From contig CAYVQE010000010.1 of the NCBI GenBank assembly GCA_964454005.1, positions 23,869 to 87,868 on the forward strand: a stretch of DNA of 64,000 bases, read 5' to 3'. The notes below the pieces were generated by a model. It was not told where the DNA came from, ran no database searches, and worked only from the letters and a program-made list of their open reading frames with translations. This stretch comes from CAYVQE01 sp964454005. GTDB lineage: Bacteria > Myxococcota > B64-G9. Within the stretch, counting starts at the first letter, position 1. Every line of letters starts with the position of its first letter. The position numbers were made by a program, and so were the translations under genes. Shown in pieces: positions 41,491 through 50,050 of the stretch.

Positions 41491-43077
41491 TCAGGGGTGG
41501 TTGAAGGGCTGGCAGACGCAGAGGCGCCGGCCGCCGCCGGTGGTCAGCTCGCAGTCCTGGCCGACGCCGGCGGCCCGGTAGTAACAGCCGTGCGATGATC
41601 CTCCGGGCACGTACAGGTATGGGGCATGGGCACCGTAGGATGGATTGTTGGCGGTCGACCGGGGCTCGCCGGTCAACTGGGTGCAGATGGCGCTGGTGGC
41701 CAGGTCGTTCCAGTCGCCCGGATCACAGTCCAGCCCGCGGTCGGCGCAGGCGCCGGTGCACGACTGCTCGAGCTCGGCGACGAACCAGCATGCCTGGCCG
41801 TCGCGCCCATCGCCGGCCCACAGTCCGCCGGCCGCCACACAGCTCTGCTCGGCCCAGGCGGGCAGGCGACCCGGTGCCCAGTCGAGTTCCTTGTAAAAGA
41901 ACGGCGCCTCGAACAACAGCCGCGGCCGACGTCCGTCCGGGCCGCAGGTCCACACCCGGTTGCCGGTCTGGGCCGCGGTGGTGAACACCAATCCCCCGTC
42001 GGCCCAATCGACTTCCGCCACTCTGTCCTCTTGCTCCGGCAGGTCGACCGCGATGGCTTCGGGCTGGGCATCCGGTGGACCGAGACCGAGCGTGTGGATG
42101 GCGGTGGAGTATTGATCGGTCCAGGCCAGCTGGTCGCCTTCCGGCGACCAGCGCAGGCTGTAGATGTGGGCTTCGCCGCTGGGCAGTGAGTCGACCTGAT
42201 CCGAATCGAGCTGCCGTAGCCGCAGCCCGCCGTCGTCACCGCCGCAGTTGTAGGCGGCGTAGACCACCATCTCCGGGTCCTCCGGATGGGTATCCAGGCA
42301 GCGCGGGCTGAGGTGGTCTCCGTCGGCATCCTCGAACACCGGCTGGCTGGCCCCGGTCTCGACCGCCACCTGCTGGACGTAATCGTCGCAGACCCGGTGT
42401 ACCACCGTGAGGATCCGAGCGCCATCGGCCGCCCAGGCCATCTGGCCGATGTAGAGCACATCGTCGTCGCGGATCTCGCGCTGGGCCCCGGCTGCGAGGT
42501 CGTATTCCAGCAAGCGCGAATCGGGCAAGTCGGTATCGGTGCTGGCGTGCACGCCGTAGTAGTAGGCCAACCGTTGTCCTTCCGGGTCGAAGCGCGGCCG
42601 CTGCGCCCCGAGGTGCTGCTGTTGGCCCGGCGCTTCGAAGGACACCCGCCGCAGCTCGGTGCCGTCGTCGTTGGCCAGCCAGACCTCGAAGCTGCCGCTG
42701 CGGTCGGAGACCATGGCGATCTTGCCGCCGAAGCCGGCAGCGACGCAGGCGCCTTGCCGGCAGGTCTGGAACCGGTCGGCGCAGTCGCGTTGATCGATCC
42801 AGGCGTCGCAGCCGTCTTCCGCCGGGGCACAGACCTGGATCCAGTCGTCGCGGCAGCGGGTGGCGCCCAGCGGGGCGCATTCGTCTTGACAGATCAGGTC
42901 GCTGCTCGGCCGACAGCGACCGGTGGTCGCGTCACAACGCTGGCCGAAGGGCAAGCAGTCGAGGTCGCTGCTACAGCGCGTGCCGTCCACATCGACCAGA
43001 CAGCCGGTGGCGCCGGCCAGTAGCAGGCCGATGGCGATGGCCAGCGACGGGGTATTCGGCTCGCGATGCACAGTCAC
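41491..43077 (-). CDS. Cys-rich, TolB-like propeller lipoprotein
   Basis: The 528-residue protein has a lipobox (AGATGC, Cys ~26), a Cys-rich N-terminal region (CSSDLDCLPFGQRC and similar, to ~residue 115), then WD40/TolB-like strands (GKIAMVSDRSGSFEVWLAND, PRFDPEGQRLAYY, LRWSPEGDQLAWT). A C-terminal Cys-rich domain (SCVAAGGLW, CTGACADRGLDC) follows. It is probably on the outer surface. The GTG start lies 3 nt after the caspase stop, so it is the last gene of the ECF operon. Confidence 0.8.
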   Translation of the reverse strand: MTVHREPNTPSLAIAIGLLLAGATGCLVDVDGTRCSSDLDCLPFGQRCDATTGRCRPSSDLICQDECAPLGATRCRDDWIQVCAPAEDGCDAWIDQRDCADRFQTCRQGACVAAGFGGKIAMVSDRSGSFEVWLANDDGTELRRVSFEAPGQQQHLGAQRPRFDPEGQRLAYYYGVHASTDTDLPDSRLLEYDLAAGAQREIRDDDVLYIGQMAWAADGARILTVVHRVCDDYVQQVAVETGASQPVFEDADGDHLSPRCLDTHPEDPEMVVYAAYNCGGDDGGLRLRQLDSDQVDSLPSGEAHIYSLRWSPEGDQLAWTDQYSTAIHTLGLGPPDAQPEAIAVDLPEQEDRVAEVDWADGGLVFTTAAQTGNRVWTCGPDGRRPRLLFEAPFFYKELDWAPGRLPAWAEQSCVAAGGLWAGDGRDGQACWFVAELEQSCTGACADRGLDCDPGDWNDLATSAICTQLTGEPRSTANNPSYGAHAPYLYVPGGSSHGCYYRAAGVGQDCELTTGGGRRLCVCQPFNHP

Positions 43078-43080
43078 GGG

Positions 43081-44703
43081 TCAAAACCTCACGCCCAGCC
43101 TGGCAGCCGCTCCTCCGGCTCCCACCGCAGCCGATGCCTCCATCCCGGCTGGTTCCCCGTCGAAGTGATCGATCAAGAACAACACCAGCGAGCCGGCGGC
43201 CAGGGCGCCGGCCAGCCCGGCGGTGATATTGGACGACAGGGACAGATCGCGGGCGCGGTCGGCCTTGGTCCGCCAGGCCGGCGTACCCCAGAGTTCGTCG
43301 CGGGCCGCCTGCGACTCCTGCTCGGCCAGGGTGCCCAGCGCCACCGCCGAGCCGCCGGCCAACAGGGCCAGTCCCAGACCGCTCCACTTCAGCACGGCCA
43401 GCGGACGGACGGGGCTGGCGCGTCGTTCGATGGCGATGGTCCGGCCGAACTCGGCGGCCCGCAGCTCGGCCAACCCGACCGCTAGCCGGGCCCCGCGCAG
43501 AAAGGCGCTGCGGAAGTCGGCCAGCGCCCGCCGGCCGAACGGCTCGGCGAACAGGCGGCGCAGGGCGCGGTCGCGCGCGCTCTTGGCCCGCGGCTGTTGC
43601 AACCGGCTGTCCCGGACCTCGGACAGCCGGCAGCGCCCGCTCCGCTCGACCGTCCACTCCCGCTCAGCGTCCCGCGAGCGCACGAACAGGGGCCGGCTGG
43701 CCGGCAGATGCAAGCGCGCCGCAAAGCCTGCGGCCGGATGGACGTCGAGCACCCGGCGGCCGGCGGGATCCTCGACGAACACGTGGCCCACGGGCCGATC
43801 GAGCAGCAGGACGTTGTCGTGCGGCGCCCAGCGGAACAAGACGCGCGACAGTTCACCGGGGAAAGGGCCTGGAGGCCGAACGAAAAAGCTCGGTCGCAGT
43901 CGAGGCGAGGTGATGCTCCGGTTGGCCGCCTCCAGAAAGGCCCCCAGCTCGGCGTAGGTCACCGTGCCGTCGGCGTCCACGTCGGCACCACCGCGCAGCC
44001 CGGACAGGACCTGGTGGCTGAACACACCCGACCGAATGCGCTCCCACTCATGGCTCTCGCGGTCCGCCGAGGTGGAGACGACGAAGCCGATGTCGCCGCT
44101 TCGGCCTCCCCGGGTGAGGCCGACGAAGGGCTCGGGGTAAGGCGCCCGCTGCCCGCCCGAACCCTTGTCGAACACCATGAAGTAGGAGCGGCAGGCGTCG
44201 ATCATGACGTGGATGCGGCTGGCCGGCAGCCCGGCCAACAGCTCGGACAGCGCCCCGCGCGACAGGGTTCCGTCCTGCAGAGCGAGCTGCCCCTCTCCGT
44301 GCTCGATGGCGCCGTGGCCGCTGTAGAAGACATACAGCGCAGTCAGCCGCCCTCGCTCGGCCGCGCGCTCGAGCGCGACCCGAATCTGCGCGGCAGCCAG
44401 GCGCAGGTGAGCCGCGTCCGGCGGACCGAAGGGCTGTGCCTCGGGATGTACCTGCTGGCTGTCGGCATCCAGGCCGGCCAGCAGCCAGCTGCGCGCCCCG
44501 ACCTGCTCGAACAGAGCGTGGGCAGCCACGGCGTCGTCGTCGGCAAAGCGCAAAACCGGGCTTTCTGGGTCGAGCGGGTGGTTGTGACCGATCACCAGAG
44601 CGAAACGCGCGACCGCCTCCGGCGGCGCGGCGGCGGCCGCTGCTGGCAGCATCCCGGCCACCGTCATCAGAATCAGCGCTGCGGAGGACGCGTTCGCCTT
44701 CAT
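43081..44703 (-). CDS. Exported caspase-like peptidase (C14) with EF-hand and C-terminal membrane helices
   Basis: The 540-residue protein has a signal peptide (ALILMTVAGMLPAAAAA). The p20 core carries FYSGHG (His 130) and MIDACRS (Cys 171), the catalytic dyad of caspases and metacaspases. An EF-hand loop follows (DVDADGTVTYAE, residues 241-252), suggesting Ca2+ control. The C-terminal half ends with two hydrophobic segments (KWSGLGLALLAGGSAVALG and AGLAGALAAGSLVLFL). ATG 44703 overlaps the anti-sigma stop as ATGA. Regulation by the neighbouring ECF sigma and anti-sigma is likely. Confidence 0.85.
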   Translation of the reverse strand: MKANASSAALILMTVAGMLPAAAAAAPPEAVARFALVIGHNHPLDPESPVLRFADDDAVAAHALFEQVGARSWLLAGLDADSQQVHPEAQPFGPPDAAHLRLAAAQIRVALERAAERGRLTALYVFYSGHGAIEHGEGQLALQDGTLSRGALSELLAGLPASRIHVMIDACRSYFMVFDKGSGGQRAPYPEPFVGLTRGGRSGDIGFVVSTSADRESHEWERIRSGVFSHQVLSGLRGGADVDADGTVTYAELGAFLEAANRSITSPRLRPSFFVRPPGPFPGELSRVLFRWAPHDNVLLLDRPVGHVFVEDPAGRRVLDVHPAAGFAARLHLPASRPLFVRSRDAEREWTVERSGRCRLSEVRDSRLQQPRAKSARDRALRRLFAEPFGRRALADFRSAFLRGARLAVGLAELRAAEFGRTIAIERRASPVRPLAVLKWSGLGLALLAGGSAVALGTLAEQESQAARDELWGTPAWRTKADRARDLSLSSNITAGLAGALAAGSLVLFLIDHFDGEPAGMEASAAVGAGGAAARLGVRF

Positions 44704-45569
44704 GGCCTCACCCTGGTCTCGATGGCGTGCTGGCCCGAATCGGCGATGGGCAGGCGCTGGCCGCAGGACCAGCCACCGGCCGCCCGCAGAGAGCGGATCA
44801 TGGCCTCGACCTGCGCTACCCGCAGCGGCGCGCGGGTGAACAACCCGATGATGCACAGCCGACCCGGGGCGAATTCGTGGCGTACCTTTTCCGGCAGCGG
44901 GGCAGGGCTGACATGGGCGCGGATGGGGACGGAGGCCGGTTCGTCGGCCGGCTCCAGATAGGCCGGGTAATACCAGTGAATGGCTCCGGCGGCATCGACC
45001 GCCAGGATCATCAAATGGGAATAGGGCTTCGACGCCAGGTTGGTGTAGGCGAACAGGGCGTGATCGTCGTCTTGCAGTCCCTCCGTCAAGCGGCGAGGCT
45101 CGCCGCCCGGCGGCAGGCGATAGACCTGCAGCCCCACCAGGCGATCGGCCTGGTCCGCCGGGTCGACCCCGCCAGCCCCCTTGATTCGGACCCCCGGCTC
45201 CGCGGCCGTGGAGCGCTGCGGATGATCCGGTCCGGCTGGGCCGGCGCCGGTGCTGAACAGCATCCAGATGAGCACGACGCCGGCAACGGCCGCCGCGGCC
45301 GCACCGACCCAGACAACCGAACGGCGCCGCGGCGGCAAGGGGTCTGCCCGCTCAGCGGCCAGCCGCTTTCGGATCGCCGGCAGCAGGTCGCGGTCGGCCA
45401 GCCGCTGATCGGAGCGGGCCAGCGCCTGCAGCAACCGGCGGTCCTGCTCGAGGTGGGCGCGACAGCGGTCGCAGCCGTGCAGGTGCCGCTGCAGCTCGCG
45501 CGAGCGGTTGAGGGTGACCTCGTCCTCCAGGTAGGCGAACCAGTCTTGCGGGCAGGTGGCCGGCATCAA
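44700..45569 (-). CDS. Zinc-finger anti-sigma factor with periplasmic domain
   Basis: The 289-residue protein has an N-terminal anti-sigma zinc finger (LQRHLHGCDRCRAHL, H-x3-C-x2-C at ~28-36), one transmembrane helix (~84-104, VVWVGAAAAAVAGVVLIWML), then a periplasmic domain with LVGLQVYRLPPGG and LMILAVDAAGAIHWYYPAYL, reminiscent of DUF4384-like domains. It would hold the ECF sigma inactive until an envelope signal arrives. It overlaps the sigma gene and the caspase gene by 4 nt each. Confidence 0.83.
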   Translation of the reverse strand: MMPATCPQDWFAYLEDEVTLNRSRELQRHLHGCDRCRAHLEQDRRLLQALARSDQRLADRDLLPAIRKRLAAERADPLPPRRRSVVWVGAAAAAVAGVVLIWMLFSTGAGPAGPDHPQRSTAAEPGVRIKGAGGVDPADQADRLVGLQVYRLPPGGEPRRLTEGLQDDDHALFAYTNLASKPYSHLMILAVDAAGAIHWYYPAYLEPADEPASVPIRAHVSPAPLPEKVRHEFAPGRLCIIGLFTRAPLRVAQVEAMIRSLRAAGGWSCGQRLPIADSGQHAIETRVRP

Positions 45570-46219
45570 ACACCTTCCCGCCCGATCGAGCCGCGCAGCT
45601 TACGCAGCCCGGCGAAAAGCCGCGACTTGACCGTTCCCGCCGGCAGCCCGAGCAGCTCGCCGATCTCGCGGATCGACAGCTCGCCGGCGTAGCGCAGCAC
45701 CACCACCGTGCGCAGCTTGCGGCTCAAGCGGCGCAAGGCCCGATCGACGATGCGCATCCTTTCTTGCTGAAGCACACATTCGTCGGGTCGCAGGGCCTGG
45801 CTCGGGGGCTCGTCCATGCTCGCCCGGCGCCGCCGCTCGCGGCGCAGCCTGCGTTGCGTCATCCGGCATTGCGACAACAGCACCGCGAACAGGTAGGATC
45901 GGAAACGACCGCGGGGCTGGTAGCGCTCCAGTCCACGGTAGACCTGCAGGAAGGTGTTCTGCACGGCGTCACCGGCGCGATCCGGATCACCGACGAGCTT
46001 TCCAGCCACCGCCAGCGCCCGTATCTGGTGCCGGCGCACCAGCTGATCGAAGGCCCCGCGCCGGCCCGCCCGGGCCAACAGCATCAGCTCGTCATCGCTG
46101 CGCTGATCGATGCGCTGCGCGCCGGCGGTCTGTTGCCCGGCTGCCGGTTCGGCAGTCTCGACCAGAGCCAAGCGCTGTGTCCCACTTCTGCCCATCGCCC
46201 ACCCATTCGGATGCGCCAC
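45566..46219 (-). CDS. ECF-type RNA polymerase sigma factor
   Basis: The 217-residue protein has sigma region 2 (FDQLVRRHQIRALAVAGKLV, DAVQNTFLQVYRGLERY) and region 4 (LRTVVVLRYAGELSIREIGE, LPAGTVKSRLFAGLRKLR). It lacks regions 1 and 3, as ECF factors do. GTG at 46219 is used; ATG 46195 is possible and no strong Shine-Dalgarno separates them. It heads a four-gene operon and probably drives it as well. Confidence 0.9.
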   Translation of the reverse strand: MAHPNGWAMGRSGTQRLALVETAEPAAGQQTAGAQRIDQRSDDELMLLARAGRRGAFDQLVRRHQIRALAVAGKLVGDPDRAGDAVQNTFLQVYRGLERYQPRGRFRSYLFAVLLSQCRMTQRRLRRERRRRASMDEPPSQALRPDECVLQQERMRIVDRALRRLSRKLRTVVVLRYAGELSIREIGELLGLPAGTVKSRLFAGLRKLRGSIGREGV

Positions 46220-46351
46220 CGATCGGCCGGCGCGCCCACCCCGACAGCCCCTGTGAGCGAAAATGACCGCCGGCGGCGGGAAGGCATCCTGTGAGCAGGA
46301 TAACGAAAAACAAACGCGACCTCAAGCGGCGATTCGAGCGGTCGCTTCTGA

Positions 46352-46377
46352 ACGACCCCGCCCAGCAGTGGGGTCGT
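46352..46377 (-). terminator. 8-bp stem hairpin after the hydrolase gene
   Basis: ACGACCCC (46352-46359) pairs with GGGGTCGT (46370-46377), 10-nt loop, 12 bp past the stop at 46389. No U-run, so possibly a rho-assisted or mRNA-end structure. Confidence 0.4.
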
Positions 46378-46388
46378 GCGGCTGACCT

Positions 46389-47519
46389 TCAGCCGCCGAT
46401 ATCGGTGAACCGGTAGCTCGTCACCGCCCCGAGACGATCGGCCAACCCGGCCAATACGGTCGCGCGAGCGACACAGTGCAGCTGCTGCTCGAGCAAGGCC
46501 GTGGTATAGGCGTTGACGATACGCCAGCCGAGCGCATCGGCTATGGTCTGCACCTCGCAGTCGAACAGCTGGCCGGCCAACTCGGCGTTGGTCACGCCGT
46601 GCTCGACGGCGATGGTGACCATGTCCTGGCCGGCGTCGTTGGTCAAAGCGCACATGTCGCTGAACACCAAATGGCCCGCCCCGGCGATGCCCACCAGGTG
46701 TTTGGGCGCCGGCGACGCTTCGTAGCCGGCCTGCTGCCGTTCGAAGGGCACCACCTCGTCGGCCAGTCCGCCCATGACCAGCACCGCCTGCAGGTCGGGG
46801 CCCGGCGCCACGCCCTCGGCGGCCATGGGGATCACCACCCGCACCCCGGCGATGCCGGCCATGTCGCCTGCGGCCATGCCACCGGCGCTGTGGCCGGACA
46901 GCGCGATGCGGCTGCTGTCCAGCGCTCCGGCCAGAAAGCCCAGCGGGCCGTCGGTCTGGTCGAGGGCCGCGATCAGGGACTGCACGTCTCCCGGCAGGTC
47001 GGACTCGAGTTGCAGCAAGAGCATGTCGGCCAGATACAGGCCCGGATGGTCGGCTGCCAGCACCACGAAACCGCGGCTGGCCCAGTGGACCATGTGGGTC
47101 AGCGATTGCATGCGGTAGCCGGCGGTGCCGTGGATGAAGATCACCACCGGGTAAGGGCCGCGCTTCAGGTCCGGGGGCAGATCGCGGTAGCAATCGCAGA
47201 TCTGGTAAGGGTTGTCGGCGTCCGGGATCTTGTCCACCTCCTCCGGCGGCAGCACCTGGCGCACGTCGTAGACGACCCTTTCCGCCTTGCGCTCCGAACC
47301 GAACGCGGCCGGGTACCAGACCTCGGTGGTCAAGCCATCGATGCTCAGCTGCCGCGCGCCCACCGGCCAGGGGCCCGGCTCGGCCGGATCGACCGGCACC
47401 GCACACAGCCGCGCTGCATCGCAACCGCTGACCTCGCAGGGCGGCTCGGCAAAACCGTCCCCGCAGCCGGCCGCCACCCAGCCGAGCAGTCCGAGCCCCA
47501 GCCACACCATGCGCCGCAT
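46389..47519 (-). CDS. Alpha/beta-hydrolase lipoprotein (dienelactone/PAF-acetylhydrolase-like)
   Basis: The 376-residue protein has a signal and lipobox (LLGWVAAGC), a short Cys region, then an alpha/beta-hydrolase: YPVVIFIHGTAGYRMQ (oxyanion loop), SGHSAGGMAAG (nucleophile Ser ~213), ADEVVPFERQ (acid) and AGAGHLVFSDM (His). It is an exported esterase or lipase-like enzyme with unknown substrate. GAGGAGG precedes ATG 47519. Confidence 0.8.
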   Translation of the reverse strand: MRRMVWLGLGLLGWVAAGCGDGFAEPPCEVSGCDAARLCAVPVDPAEPGPWPVGARQLSIDGLTTEVWYPAAFGSERKAERVVYDVRQVLPPEEVDKIPDADNPYQICDCYRDLPPDLKRGPYPVVIFIHGTAGYRMQSLTHMVHWASRGFVVLAADHPGLYLADMLLLQLESDLPGDVQSLIAALDQTDGPLGFLAGALDSSRIALSGHSAGGMAAGDMAGIAGVRVVIPMAAEGVAPGPDLQAVLVMGGLADEVVPFERQQAGYEASPAPKHLVGIAGAGHLVFSDMCALTNDAGQDMVTIAVEHGVTNAELAGQLFDCEVQTIADALGWRIVNAYTTALLEQQLHCVARATVLAGLADRLGAVTSYRFTDIGG

Positions 47520-47647
47520 CGCAACCTCCTCGCCGAGACGATTGTCACCGCTGCCCCGGCAGCCGTCAATGCGCAAGTCCGCTTGACAGGGCAGCGGCGC
47601 TACGCCCACACTCGATCCCGTCGGCCACTGCGAACGGGAGGTATTTG

Positions 47648-48655
47648 ATGGGCCAGGCGCGAAAGCGATGGATCAGCCGCTCGATTCCGGTCTGGTTGTT
47701 GCTGCTGGCCGGTGCCGGCGGCGCCCGAGCCGGCGGGGTGCAGGTCGGGGGCTGGGTGCGGGGGCTGGATCGCGGCGACTCGGCGGTGGTCACGCTCAGC
47801 GGCCCGGTCAAACGCGAGACCTCGGTGCGGCCGGGCGGCCACTGGCGCATCAGCGACGTGCCTGCGGGGACCTACCAGGCCAAGCCGTCCAGCCCGGGCT
47901 ATCGATTCGTCCCCCCGGCGCGCACGGTCGAGGTCACCGGCGCCCAGGTCAGCGCGGTCAACTTCCGGGCCAAATCCACGGGCGCCAGCCCAGCAGCCCG
48001 CTCCGGCGAACCGGGCCACAGCGTTCGCGGCCGTATCCACGGGCTGAAGCCCGGCGATCGGGTGCGGATCGAAGCGACCGGACCCCGCTCTGGACGCACC
48101 ATGACCCGCTCGGGAGGACGCTACAAGCTGGAAGACCTGCCTCCCGGCACCTACCGCATCAGCGTAGCCGACGCCCGCTATCGCTTCCGGCCGGCAGCGC
48201 GCACCGTGCGCATCCGCCGCGGCGACCGCCGCAATATCCACTTCAAAGCCCGGCCGGCGCCGCGCAGCGGTCGCAGCGCCGAGCACGCCGTTCGGCCCAA
48301 ACCCAAACCGAAGACCTATTCCCTGCACGGCCGGGTCAACGGGCTGAAGGCTCTGCTGCACGGCTGCAGCCGGGCCACGGTGCTGCTGCGGGGGCCGAAG
48401 CAGGCCCGCACCCGCACCCGCAAATCGGAGGACGCCCGCGTCTGCGGCACCTTCGCTTTCGAAGATCTGCCGCCGGGCGAGTACACCCTGACGGTGCGCA
48501 TCCGCAACACGGCCATGCAGTACTGGGATGTCTCGCCAGAAAAGCGCAAAGTACGCCTGCGCGGCGATGTCAAGGGCGTGGTCTTCGACGCCGACGTGCA
48601 CTCCGAGCCCCGCCACCGCCGCCACCGCAACCGCTCCCGCCGCCGCCGCTGGTAG
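47648..48655 (+). CDS. Exported protein with three SpaA/CarboxypepD-type repeats
   Basis: The 335-residue protein has a signal peptide (SIPVWLLLLAGAGGARA) and three beta-sandwich repeats with ISDVPAGTYQAKPSSPGYRF, LEDLPPGTYRISVADARYRF and FEDLPPGEYTLTVRIRN. The C-terminus is very Arg/His-rich (RHRRHRNRSRRRRW). It could bind polyanions or cell-wall material. GGGAGG precedes ATG 47648. Confidence 0.78.
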   Translation: MGQARKRWISRSIPVWLLLLAGAGGARAGGVQVGGWVRGLDRGDSAVVTLSGPVKRETSVRPGGHWRISDVPAGTYQAKPSSPGYRFVPPARTVEVTGAQVSAVNFRAKSTGASPAARSGEPGHSVRGRIHGLKPGDRVRIEATGPRSGRTMTRSGGRYKLEDLPPGTYRISVADARYRFRPAARTVRIRRGDRRNIHFKARPAPRSGRSAEHAVRPKPKPKTYSLHGRVNGLKALLHGCSRATVLLRGPKQARTRTRKSEDARVCGTFAFEDLPPGEYTLTVRIRNTAMQYWDVSPEKRKVRLRGDVKGVVFDADVHSEPRHRRHRNRSRRRRW

Positions 48656-48683
48656 AGCGTCGGCCGGCACGGGCCCGCTCTAC
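48652..48683. terminator. Bidirectional hairpin between convergent genes
   Basis: GTAGAGCG (48652-48659) pairs with CGCTCTAC (48676-48683). The stem includes the stop codons of both convergent genes. Confidence 0.55.
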
Positions 48684-49930
48684 CTGGCGTGCAGCATGTC
48701 GTCCCAGAGCGTGTCCGCCGCCCACTGGATCTGGCTGGCATCGTAATCGGCGGCGGCGCCATCGCAACCAAAATAGATCGACAGGCCGTGGGCGTTGGGA
48801 TGGTCCGAACGGTGGCGCTCGTAGAGCACCACCTGATCGACCGCGGCCGCCACCGCCTGGTAGGCGGCGGCGTTGGCCGGGTCGACCACTTCGGCCCGGG
48901 CCGCCAGCTGGGCCAGGTCGGTGATGTAGGGGTCGATCCACCAGATGATCCCGAACCACTCCAGGCTGTTGTCGCGGCACAGCGAACTCCATTCCTGGTC
49001 GCTCAAGCCGTCGAGCGCGGCCGCCATGCCGTCGCAGGCTACCGCCAGCGCGTCCAGCGCGGTCAGATCGAACGCGGCCAGGGTCATGTCGTCGTAGTCC
49101 ATCGAGTCCATGTAGGTATCGACCGCGATCTGGCCGAAGGCCACCGCATCGGGCGCGCCCAGGGCCATGAACTGGCTCAACAGCCCGGTGTACTCCCAGC
49201 CGTCGCCCGGCTCGTTCTCCTCCGAGCCGATCATGACCTGGGCGTCGTTGCGCAGCTCGTAGGCCACCTCGGCCATGCCCTCGAGGCAGGCGTCGAAGCC
49301 GATCAGGGCCAGGCCGTGGCCGGCCACCGCCGACTGCAGCTCGGCGGTGAGCAGGTAGTCGTCCGATGACTCGTCATGACAGACCTCCTTGAGCACCGTG
49401 TTCGGATCGTCGGTCATGCTCTCGCCGCGCCAGCCGCCGCCGTGGTTCCAGACGACCAGGTAATGCGACCAGTCGGCGCCGGTGATGTCGCGCGCGTCCT
49501 GCAGAAAGGCGCTCAGGGTGGCCGGATCGGCCATGTCCAGCTCCTCGGCGCTGCCTCCGGCGCTGATGCCCAGGTGCGGCCCGTCCAGCTCGGTGCTGCT
49601 GCCCGAGTGCACCTCGTACAGGCGGCTGTCGGACCAGCCGCCCGAGCTGTGGCGATCGATCAGCACCAACACCCGCAACCAATCGGCCGCGTCGACCCCG
49701 GCCGCCTCCATCTCCTGCCAGTCGCTCAAGCCGTAGGAATCCAGGTTGTTGTCGGCCGCCATGTAGACCAGCAGCGCCGCATTGGAGCCGCCGCAGATGT
49801 CGGGCCCGGACAGGCACAGCCCGCCCGAGCAGACATCGGGCTCGGTGCAGGGATCGCCGTCCTCGCAGGGCTCGGTGTTGTTCTCGTAGTAGCAGCCGCT
49901 GGCCGCATCGCACAGGTCGTCGGTGCACAC
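48680..49930 (-). CDS. Clostripain-family (C11) peptidase, apparently 5'-truncated
   Basis: The annotated 416 residues carry the clan CD dyad: LVVWNHGGGWRG (His ~161) and ALIGFDACLEGMAEVA (Cys ~211). The N-terminus is a Cys-rich repeat (NVCTDDLCDAASGC) that begins abruptly. The frame stays open upstream to a TGA at 49991-49993 but has no ATG and no signal peptide. Related myxobacterial proteins are exported, so the 5' end was probably lost. GTG 49930 is only the first possible start. Confidence 0.75.
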   Translation of the reverse strand: MCTDDLCDAASGCYYENNTEPCEDGDPCTEPDVCSGGLCLSGPDICGGSNAALLVYMAADNNLDSYGLSDWQEMEAAGVDAADWLRVLVLIDRHSSGGWSDSRLYEVHSGSSTELDGPHLGISAGGSAEELDMADPATLSAFLQDARDITGADWSHYLVVWNHGGGWRGESMTDDPNTVLKEVCHDESSDDYLLTAELQSAVAGHGLALIGFDACLEGMAEVAYELRNDAQVMIGSEENEPGDGWEYTGLLSQFMALGAPDAVAFGQIAVDTYMDSMDYDDMTLAAFDLTALDALAVACDGMAAALDGLSDQEWSSLCRDNSLEWFGIIWWIDPYITDLAQLAARAEVVDPANAAAYQAVAAAVDQVVLYERHRSDHPNAHGLSIYFGCDGAAADYDASQIQWAADTLWDDMLHAR

Positions 49931-50050
49931 GTTGTCATCGCTGCAATCGAGCGCCGGGTTGTAGCAGCCGCCATATTTCCGCCCCCATGGTCATCCGGCC
50001 CGGCTTTTCGGGGCCGTCACCCTGTGCTAAGCTCTCCCTGGGAGGTCACC

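Noticed and set aside
48680..48680. Frameshift pseudogene call for the clostripain gene
   Set aside because: The catalytic frame is intact over its whole length; only the 5' end is missing, so it is kept as a truncated gene.
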